This document shows, one piece after another, positions 33,621-42,363 of a DNA stretch of 64,000 nt (positions are counted from its first letter, which is position 1; each line of letters starts with the position of its first letter). The stretch spans positions 62,001-126,000 of the forward strand of contig CAISEP010000023.1 in NCBI GenBank assembly GCA_903884425.1, given 5' to 3'. The stretch comes from an uncultured Caulobacterales bacterium (GTDB lineage Bacteria > Pseudomonadota > Alphaproteobacteria > Caulobacterales > Caulobacteraceae). The position numbers were made by a program, and so were the translations under genes. The notes under the pieces were generated by a model. The model was not told the DNA's origin. It did not search any database and was given only the letters and a program-made list of their open reading frames with translations.

Positions 33621-35009
33621 TCAATAGCTGAACGTGTCGTAGACCTTCATCACGTCGCCGCCCCAGGCCCCGTGGTAGAGCTCCAGCAGCCGGTCGGCGG
33701 GGGTCATGCCGGACTCGGCGATCTCTTCCAGCGGGGCGAGGTAGCCGGTCTCGTCCACCAGGCCGCCGGACAATTCGCCCCGGCGCTTCAGGCCGTGCCT
33801 GGAAATGGCCACGAAGTCCTTCGCCACGTCCTGCAGGGACCGCCCGGCAATCTCCGCCTTGAGGCCCAGCCGCGCGGCGTCGAGGCGCAGCTGGCGGCGC
33901 TGCTCCGGCGTCCAGTGCTTGGCCAGATCCCAGGCGGCCTCGAGCGCCGCATCGTCGTAGAACACCCCGGTCCACAGGGCGGGCAGGGCGCAGATCCGGT
34001 CCCAGGGGCCGGAGTCCGAACCGCGCATCTCCAGATAGCTCTTCAGCCGCACCTCGGGGAACAGGGTGGTGAGGTGGTCGCTCCAGTCCTTGGCATTGGC
34101 CCGGTCGCCGGGCATCGCGTCCAGCTGGCCGTCCCGGAACCTGCGGAAGGACTGGCCCGACAGGTCCACATACAGGCCCTTGCGCTTGGCGAAGTACATG
34201 GGCACGTCCAGGGCGTATTCGGCATAGGCCTCGAAGCCGAAGCCGTCCTCGAACACGAAATCCAGCAGGCCCGTGCGGTCCGGATCGGTGTCGGTCCACA
34301 CCCGGGCGCGGGAGGACAGCCAGCCGGTGGGCTTGCCCTCCACGAAGGGGGAATTGGCGAACAGGGCCGTGCCCAGGGGCTGCAGGGCCAGGCTCATCCG
34401 GAACTTCTTCACCATGTCGGCTTCGGAGCTGAAATCCAGATTGGCCTGCACGGTGCAGGTGCGGAACATCATGTCGAGGCCCATGCCGCCGCGCTTGGGC
34501 ATGTACTGGCGCATGATGCCATAGCGGCCCTTGGGCATGACCGGGATCTCCTCCCGGGTGAGCTTGGGGGTGAAGCCCAGGCCGATGAAGCCCAGGCCCA
34601 GCTCGTCGGCCACCTCCCGCACCTCCCGCAGGTGGTCGCCGGTCTCCTTGCAGATGTCGTGCATGGACCTGAGAGGCGCGCCGCTGAGCTCGAACTGGCC
34701 GCCGGGCTCCAGGCTGACATTGGCGCCGATGCCCTCCTCACCCGGACGTTCCAGGCCGATCAGGGTCTGGCCGCCGTCGGGACGGTCCTCGTAGACCCCG
34801 GTCCAGCCGAAGCGCATCAGGCCGGTGAGCAGGGCGTGGATGCCGGTCTCGCCCTCGTAGGGAATGGGGGCGTGGGAGCCCTTGCGGTAGCCGAACTTCT
34901 CGTGCTCCGCCCCGACGCGCCAGGCTTCCCGGGGCTTGCAGCCCTTGGCCATGGCGCCGACAAGGTCATCCATGGTCAGGGGCGCGTCGTTCTTCGTTGA
35001 GTCCGCCAA
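33621..35009 (-). CDS. gshA: Glutamate-cysteine ligase
   Basis: A protein of 462 aa of the alphaproteobacterial/plant-type glutamate-cysteine ligase (GCS2-like) family, first step of glutathione synthesis. Conserved stretches are WRVGAEHEKFG, GANVSLEPGGQFELSGAPL, MFRTCTVQANLDFSSE, FANSPFVEGKPTGWLSSRARVW and MRGSDSG. The first codon is a TTG at 35009 with GGGGAA about eight bases upstream. This start is preferred because MADSTKNDAPLT aligns with family N-termini as I recall them; the next ATG is at 34973. gshB is not nearby. Confidence 0.93.
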   Translation of the reverse strand: MADSTKNDAPLTMDDLVGAMAKGCKPREAWRVGAEHEKFGYRKGSHAPIPYEGETGIHALLTGLMRFGWTGVYEDRPDGGQTLIGLERPGEEGIGANVSLEPGGQFELSGAPLRSMHDICKETGDHLREVREVADELGLGFIGLGFTPKLTREEIPVMPKGRYGIMRQYMPKRGGMGLDMMFRTCTVQANLDFSSEADMVKKFRMSLALQPLGTALFANSPFVEGKPTGWLSSRARVWTDTDPDRTGLLDFVFEDGFGFEAYAEYALDVPMYFAKRKGLYVDLSGQSFRRFRDGQLDAMPGDRANAKDWSDHLTTLFPEVRLKSYLEMRGSDSGPWDRICALPALWTGVFYDDAALEAAWDLAKHWTPEQRRQLRLDAARLGLKAEIAGRSLQDVAKDFVAISRHGLKRRGELSGGLVDETGYLAPLEEIAESGMTPADRLLELYHGAWGGDVMKVYDTFSY

Positions 35010-35104
35010 GACTGAATTCCCCCACCCCGTCGAGCCGTCGTTTGCCGATCGGTCTCACCGCCACGGACGGCGGACTCGCCACATAAGCTGCTATTGGACC
35101 GGGC

Positions 35105-35875
35105 TCAAGAGCGGGGCCAGTCCCCCCGGCAGGCCTGCCACAGGACCAGCGCCGCCACGGCCGCCGTTTCCGCTCGCAGGATGCGCGGACCCAGCGACAT
35201 CGCCGTGACAGCGGGATGGCTCCGCAGGCGGGCCGTTTCCGCCGGATCGAAGCCGCCCTCGGGTCCGATCAGCACCGCGCCGGACGCTGGACGGGAAGGG
35301 GTCTGCGGGTCCACCCCACCGCCTGACGGGACAAGGGATTGCGCCGGGTCCGCGGGGGCGCCGTCGGGCCGGGCCAGGGTCTCGTCGCAGAAGGTCAGGG
35401 GGCGGTCGGCGGGCCAGGTGTCCAGCAGCCGCTCCAGGGGCACGGGCGGCAGGATTTCGGGCACGTCCAGACGGCCGCACTGCTCCGCCGCCTCGGTGGC
35501 GAGGAGGTGAAGACGAGACACATTGGTGTGATCCGAATTCGTCCTGCGGGTGGTGACGAGGCGGATGCGCCGCACCCCCAGCTCCGTCGCCTTCTCCACC
35601 ACCCATTCCAGGGGGGTGCGCTTGATCAGGGCCAGCACCAGCTCCAGATCGGGGGACGCCGTCTGCGGGCGGGTGAGCTCCGTCACCTCCAGGACGCTGT
35701 CCCGCTTGCCGATGGCGGACAGTTCTGCCCGCCATTCCCCGTCCGTGCCGTTGAACACAAGGATCGCGTCCCCGACCCCCAGGCGCATGACGCCGGTGAG
35801 ATAGCGGTGCTGGTCCGCCGTCGTCGTCAGGGTCTTCCCCGCCCCCAGGGGCTGGGACACGAACAGGCGGATCAT
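35105..35875 (-). CDS. rsmE: 16S rRNA m3U1498 methyltransferase RsmE
   Basis: A SPOUT-class methyltransferase of 256 aa that methylates N3 of U1498 in 16S rRNA using SAM. A PUA-like N-terminal domain (1-70) precedes the knotted SAM domain with LIKRTPLEWVVEKATELG, RRTNSDHTNVSRL, AEQCGRLDVPEI, LIGPEGGFDPAE and LGPRILRAETAAVAAL. The ATG at 35875 is four bases after the stop of the dehydratase gene, so the two share a transcript. Confidence 0.94.
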   Translation of the reverse strand: MIRLFVSQPLGAGKTLTTTADQHRYLTGVMRLGVGDAILVFNGTDGEWRAELSAIGKRDSVLEVTELTRPQTASPDLELVLALIKRTPLEWVVEKATELGVRRIRLVTTRRTNSDHTNVSRLHLLATEAAEQCGRLDVPEILPPVPLERLLDTWPADRPLTFCDETLARPDGAPADPAQSLVPSGGGVDPQTPSRPASGAVLIGPEGGFDPAETARLRSHPAVTAMSLGPRILRAETAAVAALVLWQACRGDWPRS

Positions 35876-35879
35876 GGGA

Positions 35880-37595
35880 TCAGTGGCTCTCGCGGGGGAC
35901 GGCGGCCCCCCGGCGGCCCACCAGGAAGTCCAGGTCCGCGCCCCGGTCCGCCTGCAGCACATGGGAGACATAGAGAGACTGGTAGCCGCCCTTCATGGCC
36001 GGTTCCGGGGCGGTCCAGGCGGCCTTGCGCCGGGCGAGCTCTTCGTCGCTGACCTCCAGGTGCAGGCGGCGGCCCGCCACGTCCAGCTCGATCATGTCCC
36101 CGTCCCGGACCAGGGCCAGGGGCCCGCCGAGCGCCGCTTCCGGTGCCACGTGCAGCACCGCGGCGCCATAGGCCGTGCCGCTCATCCGCGCGTCGGACAC
36201 CCGGACCATGTCCCGCACCCCCTGGGCCAGCAGCTTCTTCGGAATGGGCATGTTGCCCACCTCCGGCATGCCCGGATAGCCGCGGGGGCCGCAGTTCTTC
36301 AGCACCAGCACCGTGTCCGGGGTGACCGGCAGGTCCGGATCGTCCACCCGGGCATGGAAATCCTCGATGGACTCGAAGCAGAGCGCCGGACCCCGGTGCT
36401 GTGTCAGGGCCGGCGTCGCCGCCGACGGCTTGATCACCGCCCCCTGGGGCGCGAGATTGCCGCGCAGCACCGCCAGCCCCCCCTGCGGGGTGAGGGGGTT
36501 GTCGAGGGTGCGGATCACCTCCCGGTTCCAGCAGACGGCGTCCCTGACGTTCTCGCCGACGGTGCGGCCGGTGACGGTCAGGGCACCGGTGTTCAGCCGG
36601 TCCCCCAGCTCCTTCATCACCGCGGGCACGCCCCCGGCATAGCAGAAGTCCTCCATCAGGAACCGGCCCGAGGGCATCAGGTCGACGATGCAGGGCAGGT
36701 CGCGGCCCAGCCGGTCCCAGTCGTCCAGGGTAAAGGGCGTCTCGATCCGCCCGGCAATGGCCAGGAGATGCACCACGGCATTGGTCGAGCCGCCCACGGC
36801 GCCGATCACCTTCACGGCGTTCTCGAACGCCTCCCGGGTCAGGATCTTCGAGGGGGTCAGGTCCTCGTGCACCATCTCCACGATCCGGCGGCCGGACATC
36901 TGGGCGAGCGTCGCGCGGCGGGCGTCGGGACCCGGCAGGGCGGCATTGCCGGGCAGGGTGAGGCCCAGCGCCTCCACCATGGTGGCCATGGTCGAGGCCG
37001 TGCCCATGGTGTTGCAGTGCCCGGCGGAGCGGCTGTTGGCCGCCTCCGCCTCCAGGAACTCCGACAGGGGCAGGGTGCCTGCGCGAACCTCCTCCGACAG
37101 GCGCCAGACGTCGGTGCCGCTGCCCAGCGTCTTGCCCTGAAACCGCCCGTTCAGCATCGGCCCGCCGGAGACGACGATGGTCGGCAGGTCGCAGCTGGCC
37201 GCCCCCATGACGAGCGCAGGCGTGGTCTTGTCGCACCCCGCCAGCAGCACCACCCCGTCGATGGGATTGGCGCGGATCGATTCCTCCACGTCCATGGAGG
37301 CGAGGTTGCGGAACAGCATGGCCGTGGGCCGCAGATTGGTCTCGCCCAGGGACATCACCGGGAATTCCACCGGATAGCCCCCGGCCTGCAGCACGCCGCG
37401 CTTCACCTTCTCGGCCAGCTCGCGGAAATGGGCGTTGCAGGGGGTCAGTTCGGAGAAGGTGTTGCAGATGCCGATCACCGGGCGGCCGTCGAAGCTGTCC
37501 GCCGGTTCCCCGTGGTTCTTCATCCAGCTGCGGTGGATGAAGCTGTCCCGGTCGTGTCCGCCGAACCAGGCCTGGGATCGCAGCTTGCGGGTCAT
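35880..37595 (-). CDS. IlvD/Edd-family dehydratase (sugar-acid type, e.g. arabonate dehydratase)
   Basis: A protein of 571 aa of the Fe-S dehydratase family that includes dihydroxy-acid, phosphogluconate and sugar-acid dehydratases. Cluster and active-site stretches are ICNTFSELTPCN, LLAGCDKTTPAL, RSAGHCNTMGTASTM and MEDFCYAGG. The start SQAWFGGHDRDSFIHRSWMKN is more like the sugar-acid (arabonate/xylonate/galactonate) branch than IlvD proper, so a role in pentose or hexonate breakdown is likely; the substrate is not determined. The frame stays open far upstream over the amidase gene, but that part is an antisense shadow. Divergent from the amidase gene. Confidence 0.9.
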   Translation of the reverse strand: MTRKLRSQAWFGGHDRDSFIHRSWMKNHGEPADSFDGRPVIGICNTFSELTPCNAHFRELAEKVKRGVLQAGGYPVEFPVMSLGETNLRPTAMLFRNLASMDVEESIRANPIDGVVLLAGCDKTTPALVMGAASCDLPTIVVSGGPMLNGRFQGKTLGSGTDVWRLSEEVRAGTLPLSEFLEAEAANSRSAGHCNTMGTASTMATMVEALGLTLPGNAALPGPDARRATLAQMSGRRIVEMVHEDLTPSKILTREAFENAVKVIGAVGGSTNAVVHLLAIAGRIETPFTLDDWDRLGRDLPCIVDLMPSGRFLMEDFCYAGGVPAVMKELGDRLNTGALTVTGRTVGENVRDAVCWNREVIRTLDNPLTPQGGLAVLRGNLAPQGAVIKPSAATPALTQHRGPALCFESIEDFHARVDDPDLPVTPDTVLVLKNCGPRGYPGMPEVGNMPIPKKLLAQGVRDMVRVSDARMSGTAYGAAVLHVAPEAALGGPLALVRDGDMIELDVAGRRLHLEVSDEELARRKAAWTAPEPAMKGGYQSLYVSHVLQADRGADLDFLVGRRGAAVPRESH

Positions 37596-37709
37596 GGGTC
37601 TCACCTTCGAAGGATCGCCCGACCCATGCCGCAAAATACGGACCTGTGAAAGGGGCGGATCAAAGGGGTGCCGATCGGGGGGTCGGTAACCTGTGATCAG
37701 TTGCGCAAA

Positions 37710-37724
37710 GGTCGTGACACGACC
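37710..37724. promoter_or_regulatory. Perfect 15-bp palindrome upstream of the amidase gene
   Basis: GGTCGTG-A-CACGACC, a 7-bp perfect inverted repeat with one central base, lies 25 bases before the amidase ATG in the divergent space shared with the dehydratase gene. Size and position suit a dimeric regulator (for example GntR- or LacI-type, often linked to sugar-acid genes). No regulator gene is adjacent. Confidence 0.5.
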
Positions 37725-37748
37725 GCAATTGCCCTGCCAAGATGCCCC

Positions 37749-39110
37749 ATGAGCTTTACCAACCCCATCATCGAGGCCGGTCTGTCCGGCCTGACCGACC
37801 TGTTCGCCGACCGCGCCGTGACGCCGGTGGAGGTGTTCCAGTCCTATCAGTCCCGGATCGACGGGCTGGACGGGGCGCTGGGCTGCTATGTGGCCCTGGA
37901 CCGGGCCGGGGCGGAGCAGGCGGCGCACGAGAGTGCGGAGCGCTGGGCGAGGGGCGCGGCCCTGTCCCTCATCGACGGGGCCCCCATTGCGGTAAAGGCC
38001 AACATCGCCGTGGCGGGCCTGCCCTGGCACGGTGGCATCGGGGCCTTCCGCGACCGCATCGCCGAGGAGGACGCCCCCGTGGTGGCCCAGCTGCGGGCCG
38101 CGGGGGCAGTGATCCTGGGGCTGGTCAACATGCACGAGGGGGCGTTCGGGGCCCTGACCGACAATCCCTGGTTCGGCCGCACCCAGAACCCCTGGCGGCA
38201 CGGCCACAGCGCCGGCGGCTCGTCCGGCGGCTCGGCGGCGGCGGTGTCGGCGGGCCTGTGTGCCGCGGCCCTGGGCAGCGACACACTGGGCTCGGTGCGC
38301 ATCCCGTCCTCCTTCACCGGCATCTTCGGTCACAAGCCGACGCAAGGACTGATCTCCACCGGCGACGTGATCCCCATGAGCTGGACCCTGGACCATGTGG
38401 GCACCCATGGCCGCTCCGCCGACGACTGCGCCCGGTTGCTGGCCGCCGCCTGCGGGGCGGAGGCGGAGCTGGCCAGCGAGATCGCGAGGCCCTCGCCCCT
38501 GGACAGCCTGATCGACGCGCCCATGGCGGTGCTGCGGCTGGACGGCCTGCCCTGCGACGACGCCCAGAAGGCCGCCCTGGCCGCGGCGGTGGCCAAGGCC
38601 CGGCACCTGGGCTTCGAGGTGGAGGAGGTGGCGCTGGACGGCTACGACTTCCGCGAGGCCCTGCGCCTGGGGGTGATCATCTCCGGGGCCGAGTCCATGG
38701 CCGATCACGCCGAGGCGCTCGCCGCCGACCCGCAGGGCTTCTCCGAGGAGTTCCGCCGCAACATGGCCTATGGCGGGGAGCAGACGGCGGCGGTGCTGGC
38801 CGCGGCCTATCGCGAGCTGGCGGGCCTGGCGGAGGCGGCGCGGGCGGCGCTGGGGGCCTATCAGGGCGTGCTCATGCCCACCACGCCCTGCACCGCCTAC
38901 AGCTTCGAGACCGGCCAGTCCCCGGACGTGGCCCTGTTCACGACGCTCGGCAATGTGGTGGGTCTGCCCGCCACGGCCTTCCCCATGGGCCTGTCGGGGG
39001 ACGAGCTGCCGTTGTCCGTCCAGGCGCTCGCCTGGGACGACGAGACCAGCCTCGGCCTCGCCCGGGCGCTGGCGGAACCCGTGGGGGCCCCGCCGAGCTA
39101 TCGGGGCTGA
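37749..39110 (+). CDS. Amidase-signature-family amidase
   Basis: A hydrolase of 453 aa with the Ser-cisSer-Lys triad: the lysine in PIAVKANIAVAG, the cis-serine in SAGGSSGGSAAAVSAG and the nucleophile in GSDTLGSVRIPSS. Family members usually have Gly where Leu stands in DTLGS. The rest resembles AtzF/allophanate-hydrolase-like and general amidases; the substrate cannot be assigned. The ATG at 37749 is chosen because the family fold starts at PIIEAGLSGLTDLF. A perfect palindrome lies just upstream, and a tandem pair of composite repeats follows the stop. Confidence 0.88.
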   Translation: MSFTNPIIEAGLSGLTDLFADRAVTPVEVFQSYQSRIDGLDGALGCYVALDRAGAEQAAHESAERWARGAALSLIDGAPIAVKANIAVAGLPWHGGIGAFRDRIAEEDAPVVAQLRAAGAVILGLVNMHEGAFGALTDNPWFGRTQNPWRHGHSAGGSSGGSAAAVSAGLCAAALGSDTLGSVRIPSSFTGIFGHKPTQGLISTGDVIPMSWTLDHVGTHGRSADDCARLLAAACGAEAELASEIARPSPLDSLIDAPMAVLRLDGLPCDDAQKAALAAAVAKARHLGFEVEEVALDGYDFREALRLGVIISGAESMADHAEALAADPQGFSEEFRRNMAYGGEQTAAVLAAAYRELAGLAEAARAALGAYQGVLMPTTPCTAYSFETGQSPDVALFTTLGNVVGLPATAFPMGLSGDELPLSVQALAWDDETSLGLARALAEPVGAPPSYRG

Positions 39111-39112
39111 CC

Positions 39113-39247
39113 TGCGTCCTTCGAGACGGGCCTTCGGCCCTCCTCAGGATGACGCGCGTTTGTTCCACTCGCGGATCAGGATGTGGGCTCGAATACCCCA
39201 ACCTGCGTCATGGTGAGGAGCCCTGAAAGGGCGTCTCGAACCACGCA
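39113..39247. repeat. Composite inverted repeat (copy E1, reverse orientation)
   Basis: A 135-bp copy in reverse orientation relative to copies C and D, starting two bases after the amidase stop. The arm tips are GGGCCTTCGGCCC and GCCCTGAAAGGGC, again self-complementary. Confidence 0.9.
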
Positions 39248-39257
39248 CCACCGGCCC

Positions 39258-39392
39258 TGCGTCCTTCGAGATGGGCTTCGCCCTCCTCAGGATGACGCGC
39301 GTGAGTGCTCCGCGCCGGTAGGGGGAGTGGGCTCGAAAACCCCAACCTGCGTCATGGTGAGGAGCCCCGAAAGGGGCGTCTCGAACCACGCA
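39258..39392. repeat. Composite inverted repeat (copy E2, reverse orientation)
   Basis: A second 135-bp copy directly after E1 in the same orientation, with tips GGGCTTCGCCC and GCCCCGAAAGGGGC. Its end lies two bases from the DUF2256 stop codon. The central segments of E1 and E2 differ clearly, so this pair is older than the F1/F2 duplication. Confidence 0.9.
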
Positions 39393-39394
39393 CA

Positions 39395-39532
39395 TCACCT
39401 CCCCCGGCACCGGTCCGAGCAGTATTTCACCTCGTCCCAGACCTTTTCCCACTTCTTGCGCCAGGTGAAGGGCCGGCCGCAGGTGGCGCAGGTCTTCTGC
39501 GGCAGGTCGGCCTTCTTCGGCTTCCGTGCCAC
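39395..39532 (-). CDS. DUF2256 small zinc-ribbon-like protein
   Basis: A protein of 45 aa starting at a GTG. The sequence runs [16 protein letters not shown] and then [13 protein letters not shown], which matches the DUF2256 family: two CxxC-type pairs that probably bind one zinc, with basic and aromatic residues between. Function unknown. The GTG is two bases after the stop of the first hotdog gene (TGAGGGTG), so translation is probably coupled. It is easy to miss because of its size and start codon. Confidence 0.85.
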   Translation of the reverse strand: MARKPKKADLPQKTCATCGRPFTWRKKWEKVWDEVKYCSDRCRGR

Positions 39533-39534
39533 CC

Positions 39535-39999
39535 TCAGGCCTCGTCCTTCGCGCCCAGCAGGAAGTGGCCGTGCAGGGCGGCGATGGGGGCGGCGCGGGT
39601 GTCCTGCCAGGCCTCCACCTGCACATTGGCGATGCGGCGGCCTTCGCGCTTGATGGTGGCCCGGGCAAAGGTGGTCCGGGGGCGGCCGCTGCGCAGATAT
39701 TCGATGGTCACGTCGATGGTCCGGGGCTGGCGCACCAGACCCGTGGCCGAGGAGAGCTGCGAGAGGCCGAGCTGGGCCACCGCCGTCATCTCCATGAAGG
39801 CGCCGATCACCCCCCCATGGATGGCCGGCAGGCTGGGATTGCCGATCAGGTGCTGGGAAAAGGGCAGGACCGCGGTCATCTCGTCCCCCGCCAGCTCGGC
39901 GCGGACGCCCAGGAACCGGGCATAGGGGATGCGCTGCAGGATCTCCGCCAGCCGGGCGTCGAGGTCGAGGTCGGGGGTGGTGCCGGACACGTCGCTCAT
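39535..39999 (-). CDS. PaaI-type hotdog-fold thioesterase
   Basis: A protein of 154 aa with the hotdog-fold pattern of PaaI-like acyl-CoA thioesterases: [35 protein letters not shown] (catalytic HGG region), [14 protein letters not shown] and [21 protein letters not shown]. It probably hydrolyses an aryl- or medium-chain acyl-CoA. The start overlaps the stop of a second hotdog gene (ATGA), so both may assemble together or act on related substrates. Confidence 0.88.
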   Translation of the reverse strand: MSDVSGTTPDLDLDARLAEILQRIPYARFLGVRAELAGDEMTAVLPFSQHLIGNPSLPAIHGGVIGAFMEMTAVAQLGLSQLSSATGLVRQPRTIDVTIEYLRSGRPRTTFARATIKREGRRIANVQVEAWQDTRAAPIAALHGHFLLGAKDEA

Positions 40000-40493
40000 C
40001 CCTTCGCCCCGTCCGGTTCATGGCCCAGCGCCCGGGCGACGGTCTCCGCCGGGCTCATGGCCCGGTTGGCATTGATCATGAAGGCCGCCTGGGCCGTGGC
40101 CACCGGGTCCTCCCGGTCCAGGTCATAGGCCTGGGCCCGGACGAAGGCGACGGAGCGGGTGACCTTGTAGCAGTGGGCGTGGCAGAAGATGTCGAGGCCG
40201 GACCCCGCCGGACGCATGTAGTCGATCCGCAGGTCCAGGGTGGCGATGGGCTGGTAGCTCTCCAGGGCCGACATGACCGACTGGCCGCAGGTGTGGTCGA
40301 GGAGGGCTGTGACCACCCCCCCGGCGATCACGCCGGTGTCCGGGTCCCCCACCAGGTCCGGGCGGAAGCGAACCCGCAGCACCGCCTCGGCGGGATCGAT
40401 GGAGACCACCTCCATGCCGATGGCGGCGGCGTGGGGCGAGGCCATCAGCACCTGGGGGGCCAGCTGGCGCATCATGTCGACGGGTCGGGTCAT
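39996..40493 (-). CDS. Hotdog-fold thioesterase (second copy)
   Basis: A protein of 165 aa. It contains [53 protein letters not shown] and [10 protein letters not shown], the layout of PaaI/4HBT thioesterases. In the usual HGG position it has AGG (VIAGGVV), so the catalytic details may differ from the neighbour. It is first in a three-gene overlapping unit with the other thioesterase and DUF2256, and is divergent from the Bax-inhibitor gene. Confidence 0.86.
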   Translation of the reverse strand: MTRPVDMMRQLAPQVLMASPHAAAIGMEVVSIDPAEAVLRVRFRPDLVGDPDTGVIAGGVVTALLDHTCGQSVMSALESYQPIATLDLRIDYMRPAGSGLDIFCHAHCYKVTRSVAFVRAQAYDLDREDPVATAQAAFMINANRAMSPAETVARALGHEPDGAKG

Positions 40494-40554
40494 GGGGCCA
40501 CCCTATGCCATGGCCCGGCCCTCCGTCGAGCGCTTCGCGCCCGCCCCGCCATAT

Positions 40555-40589
40555 CCCCTTGAAGCCAAGGGGTTTGAGAGCGATATATG
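40555..40589 (+). promoter_or_regulatory. Inverted repeat and candidate promoter before the Bax-inhibitor-1 gene
   Basis: A perfect 6-bp inverted repeat (CCCCTT, six bases, AAGGGG; 40555-40572) overlaps a TTGAAG hexamer (40559) followed at 19 bases by TATATG (40584). The AT-rich -10-like sequence stands out from its surroundings. The leader to the ATG at 40632 is about 35 bases. The spacing is long for a standard promoter, so this is a tentative call. Confidence 0.35.
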
Positions 40590-40631
40590 AGGCAACGCCC
40601 AACCGGGCGTCTTGCAAAGGAACTTTCCGCC

Positions 40632-41378
40632 ATGAGCGATTTCGATCGCCGTTTCGCGCGCCCCACCGCCGCCGCCGCCGACATGTCGGTGGACGCGGGC
40701 CTGCGCGCCTTCATGCTGGGCGTCTACAACAAGCTGGCGCTCGGCCTCGTCCTGTCCGGCGCCCTGGCCTACGCCTTCGCCTATACGCCGCTGGCCGGCC
40801 TGTTCTACGAGATGTCGGGGAACCAGCCCGTCGGCCTGACCGGGCTCGGCATGGCCATCCGCTGGGCCCCGCTGCTGCTGATCCTCGGGGCCTCCTTCCT
40901 GATGAGGAACCCCACGCCGCAGAGCGCGGCCCTGCTCTACTGGGGCATGGTGTCCCTGATCGGGGCCAGCCTGTCGGTGTGGTTCGTGATCTTCAGCCTG
41001 GGTTCCGTGGCGCAGGTGTTCTTCATCACCGCCGCCGCCTTCGGGGGGCTGAGCCTGTTCGGCTACGCGACCAAGCGGGACCTGACCGGCATGGGCTCCT
41101 TCCTGATCATGGGGATGTTCGGCATCATCATCGCCTCGGTGGTGAACATGTTCATGCATTCCGGCATGATCAGCTTCATCGTCTCCATCCTCGGCGTGCT
41201 GATCTTCGCGGGCCTGACCGCCTATGACACCCAGCGGCTGAAGCTGACCTACTACCATCTGGGCGGGGACCAGGCGGCCATGGGCGTCGCCACCAGCTAC
41301 GGGGCGCTGAGCCTCTATCTGGACTTCATCAACCTGTTCCAGTTCCTGATGTCGATCATGGGCGGCAACCGCCGCTGA
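40632..41378 (+). CDS. Bax-inhibitor-1 / YccA-family membrane protein
   Basis: An inner-membrane protein of 248 aa with seven hydrophobic segments and the BI-1 family stretches ALLYWGMVSLIGASLS, VFFITAAAFGGLSLFGYATKRDL and GLTAYDTQRLK near the C-terminus (the Asp pair of the pH-sensing pore region in structurally studied homologues). Bacterial members act as calcium-leak channels or modulators of FtsH (family knowledge). Start chosen at the ATG with AAAGGA about 10 bases upstream. A strong terminator follows, so it is a single-gene transcript. Confidence 0.92.
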   Translation: MSDFDRRFARPTAAAADMSVDAGLRAFMLGVYNKLALGLVLSGALAYAFAYTPLAGLFYEMSGNQPVGLTGLGMAIRWAPLLLILGASFLMRNPTPQSAALLYWGMVSLIGASLSVWFVIFSLGSVAQVFFITAAAFGGLSLFGYATKRDLTGMGSFLIMGMFGIIIASVVNMFMHSGMISFIVSILGVLIFAGLTAYDTQRLKLTYYHLGGDQAAMGVATSYGALSLYLDFINLFQFLMSIMGGNRR

Positions 41379-41403
41379 GGATCCTTCGGGGATCACAGAT
41401 CAG

Positions 41404-41434
41404 GGGCCGGGGACACGCGTCTCCGGCCCTTTTT
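41404..41434 (+). terminator. Rho-independent terminator of the Bax-inhibitor-1 gene
   Basis: An 11-bp stem (GGGCCGGGGAC / GTCTCCGGCCC, one G-T pair) with loop ACGC, followed by five Ts, 25 bases after the stop codon. The clearest intrinsic terminator in the window. Confidence 0.92.
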
Positions 41435-41493
41435 CGTTGGCGCGCGGCGGTCTATAGGCTGGACCCTCCCGTCCTCGAAGCCGCGAGCCCATC

Positions 41494-42357
41494 ATGACCC
41501 TTCGTCCCCGCCGCAGCGTCCTCTACATGCCGGCCTCCAACCAGAAGGCCATCGACAAGGCCCGGACACTCCCCTGCGATGCGGTGATCCTCGACCTGGA
41601 GGACGCGGTGGCCCCCGAGGCCAAGGACATGGCCCGGGCCCAGGCCGTGGATGCGGTGAAGGCCGGCGGCTTCGGCCGGCGGGAGGTGGTGATCCGGGTC
41701 AACGGCCTCGACACCCCCTGGGGGGCCGCGGACCTGGCTGCTGCTGCCGCCGCCGGCCCCGACGCCATCCTGGTGCCGAAGATCAACAACGGCGGCGATG
41801 TCGCCCGCTACAACAACCACATCGACCCCGCCCCGGCCCACACGCGGCTCTGGGCCATGATCGAGACCGGCCGGGTGCTGTTCCATCTGGAGGGGGTGGC
41901 CCAGGCGGCGCAGACCTCCCGCCTCGCCTGCTGGGTGATGGGCACCAACGACCTGGTGAAGGAGACGGGCGCGCGCCTGACCACCGAGCGCCACGCCCTG
42001 TGGGGGCCCCTGTCCCTCAGCGTGGCCGCGGCGCGGGCCTACGGGCTCGCCATCCTCGACGGGGTGTTCAACGGCCTGGACGATCCGGAGGGTTTCGAGG
42101 CCCAGTGCCGCCAGGGGCTGGAGTTCGGCTTCGACGGCAAGACCCTGATCCACCCCAACCAGGTGGAGATCGCCAATGCGGTCTTCGCTCCTACCGGGGA
42201 CGAGGTGGCCTTTGCCCGGGCCGTGATCGACGCCTTCGCCCGGCCGGAGAACGCCGACAAGGGGGCGATCCGGGTGGAGGGCAAGATGGCGGAGCGCCTG
42301 CATCTGGCCCAGGCGGAGAAGACCGTCGCCGTGGCCGAGGCCATCGCTGCGGGGTGA
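41494..42357 (+). CDS. HpcH/HpaI aldolase / CitE-like CoA-ester lyase
   Basis: A TIM-barrel protein of 287 aa of the citrate-lyase-beta-like family, shorter than the paralogue at 13384. Motifs are RRSVLYMPASNQKAIDKA, AVILDLEDAVAPEAK (Mg2+ and substrate residues), VVIRVNGLDTPWG, ILVPKINNGGDV, WAMIETGRV and GKTLIHPNQVEIAN. Stand-alone CitE-like proteins cleave compounds such as citramalyl-, malyl- or beta-methylmalyl-CoA; specificity is not evident. It stands between the terminator and a tandem pair of composite repeats, so it is probably transcribed alone. Confidence 0.87.
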   Translation: MTLRPRRSVLYMPASNQKAIDKARTLPCDAVILDLEDAVAPEAKDMARAQAVDAVKAGGFGRREVVIRVNGLDTPWGAADLAAAAAAGPDAILVPKINNGGDVARYNNHIDPAPAHTRLWAMIETGRVLFHLEGVAQAAQTSRLACWVMGTNDLVKETGARLTTERHALWGPLSLSVAAARAYGLAILDGVFNGLDDPEGFEAQCRQGLEFGFDGKTLIHPNQVEIANAVFAPTGDEVAFARAVIDAFARPENADKGAIRVEGKMAERLHLAQAEKTVAVAEAIAAG

Positions 42358-42363
42358 GGGGGC

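Noticed and set aside
37596-38708. Upstream extension of the dehydratase frame antisense to the amidase gene
   Set aside because: The translation is low-complexity and unlike the family, whose start is at 37595. The amidase on the other strand has clear motifs.
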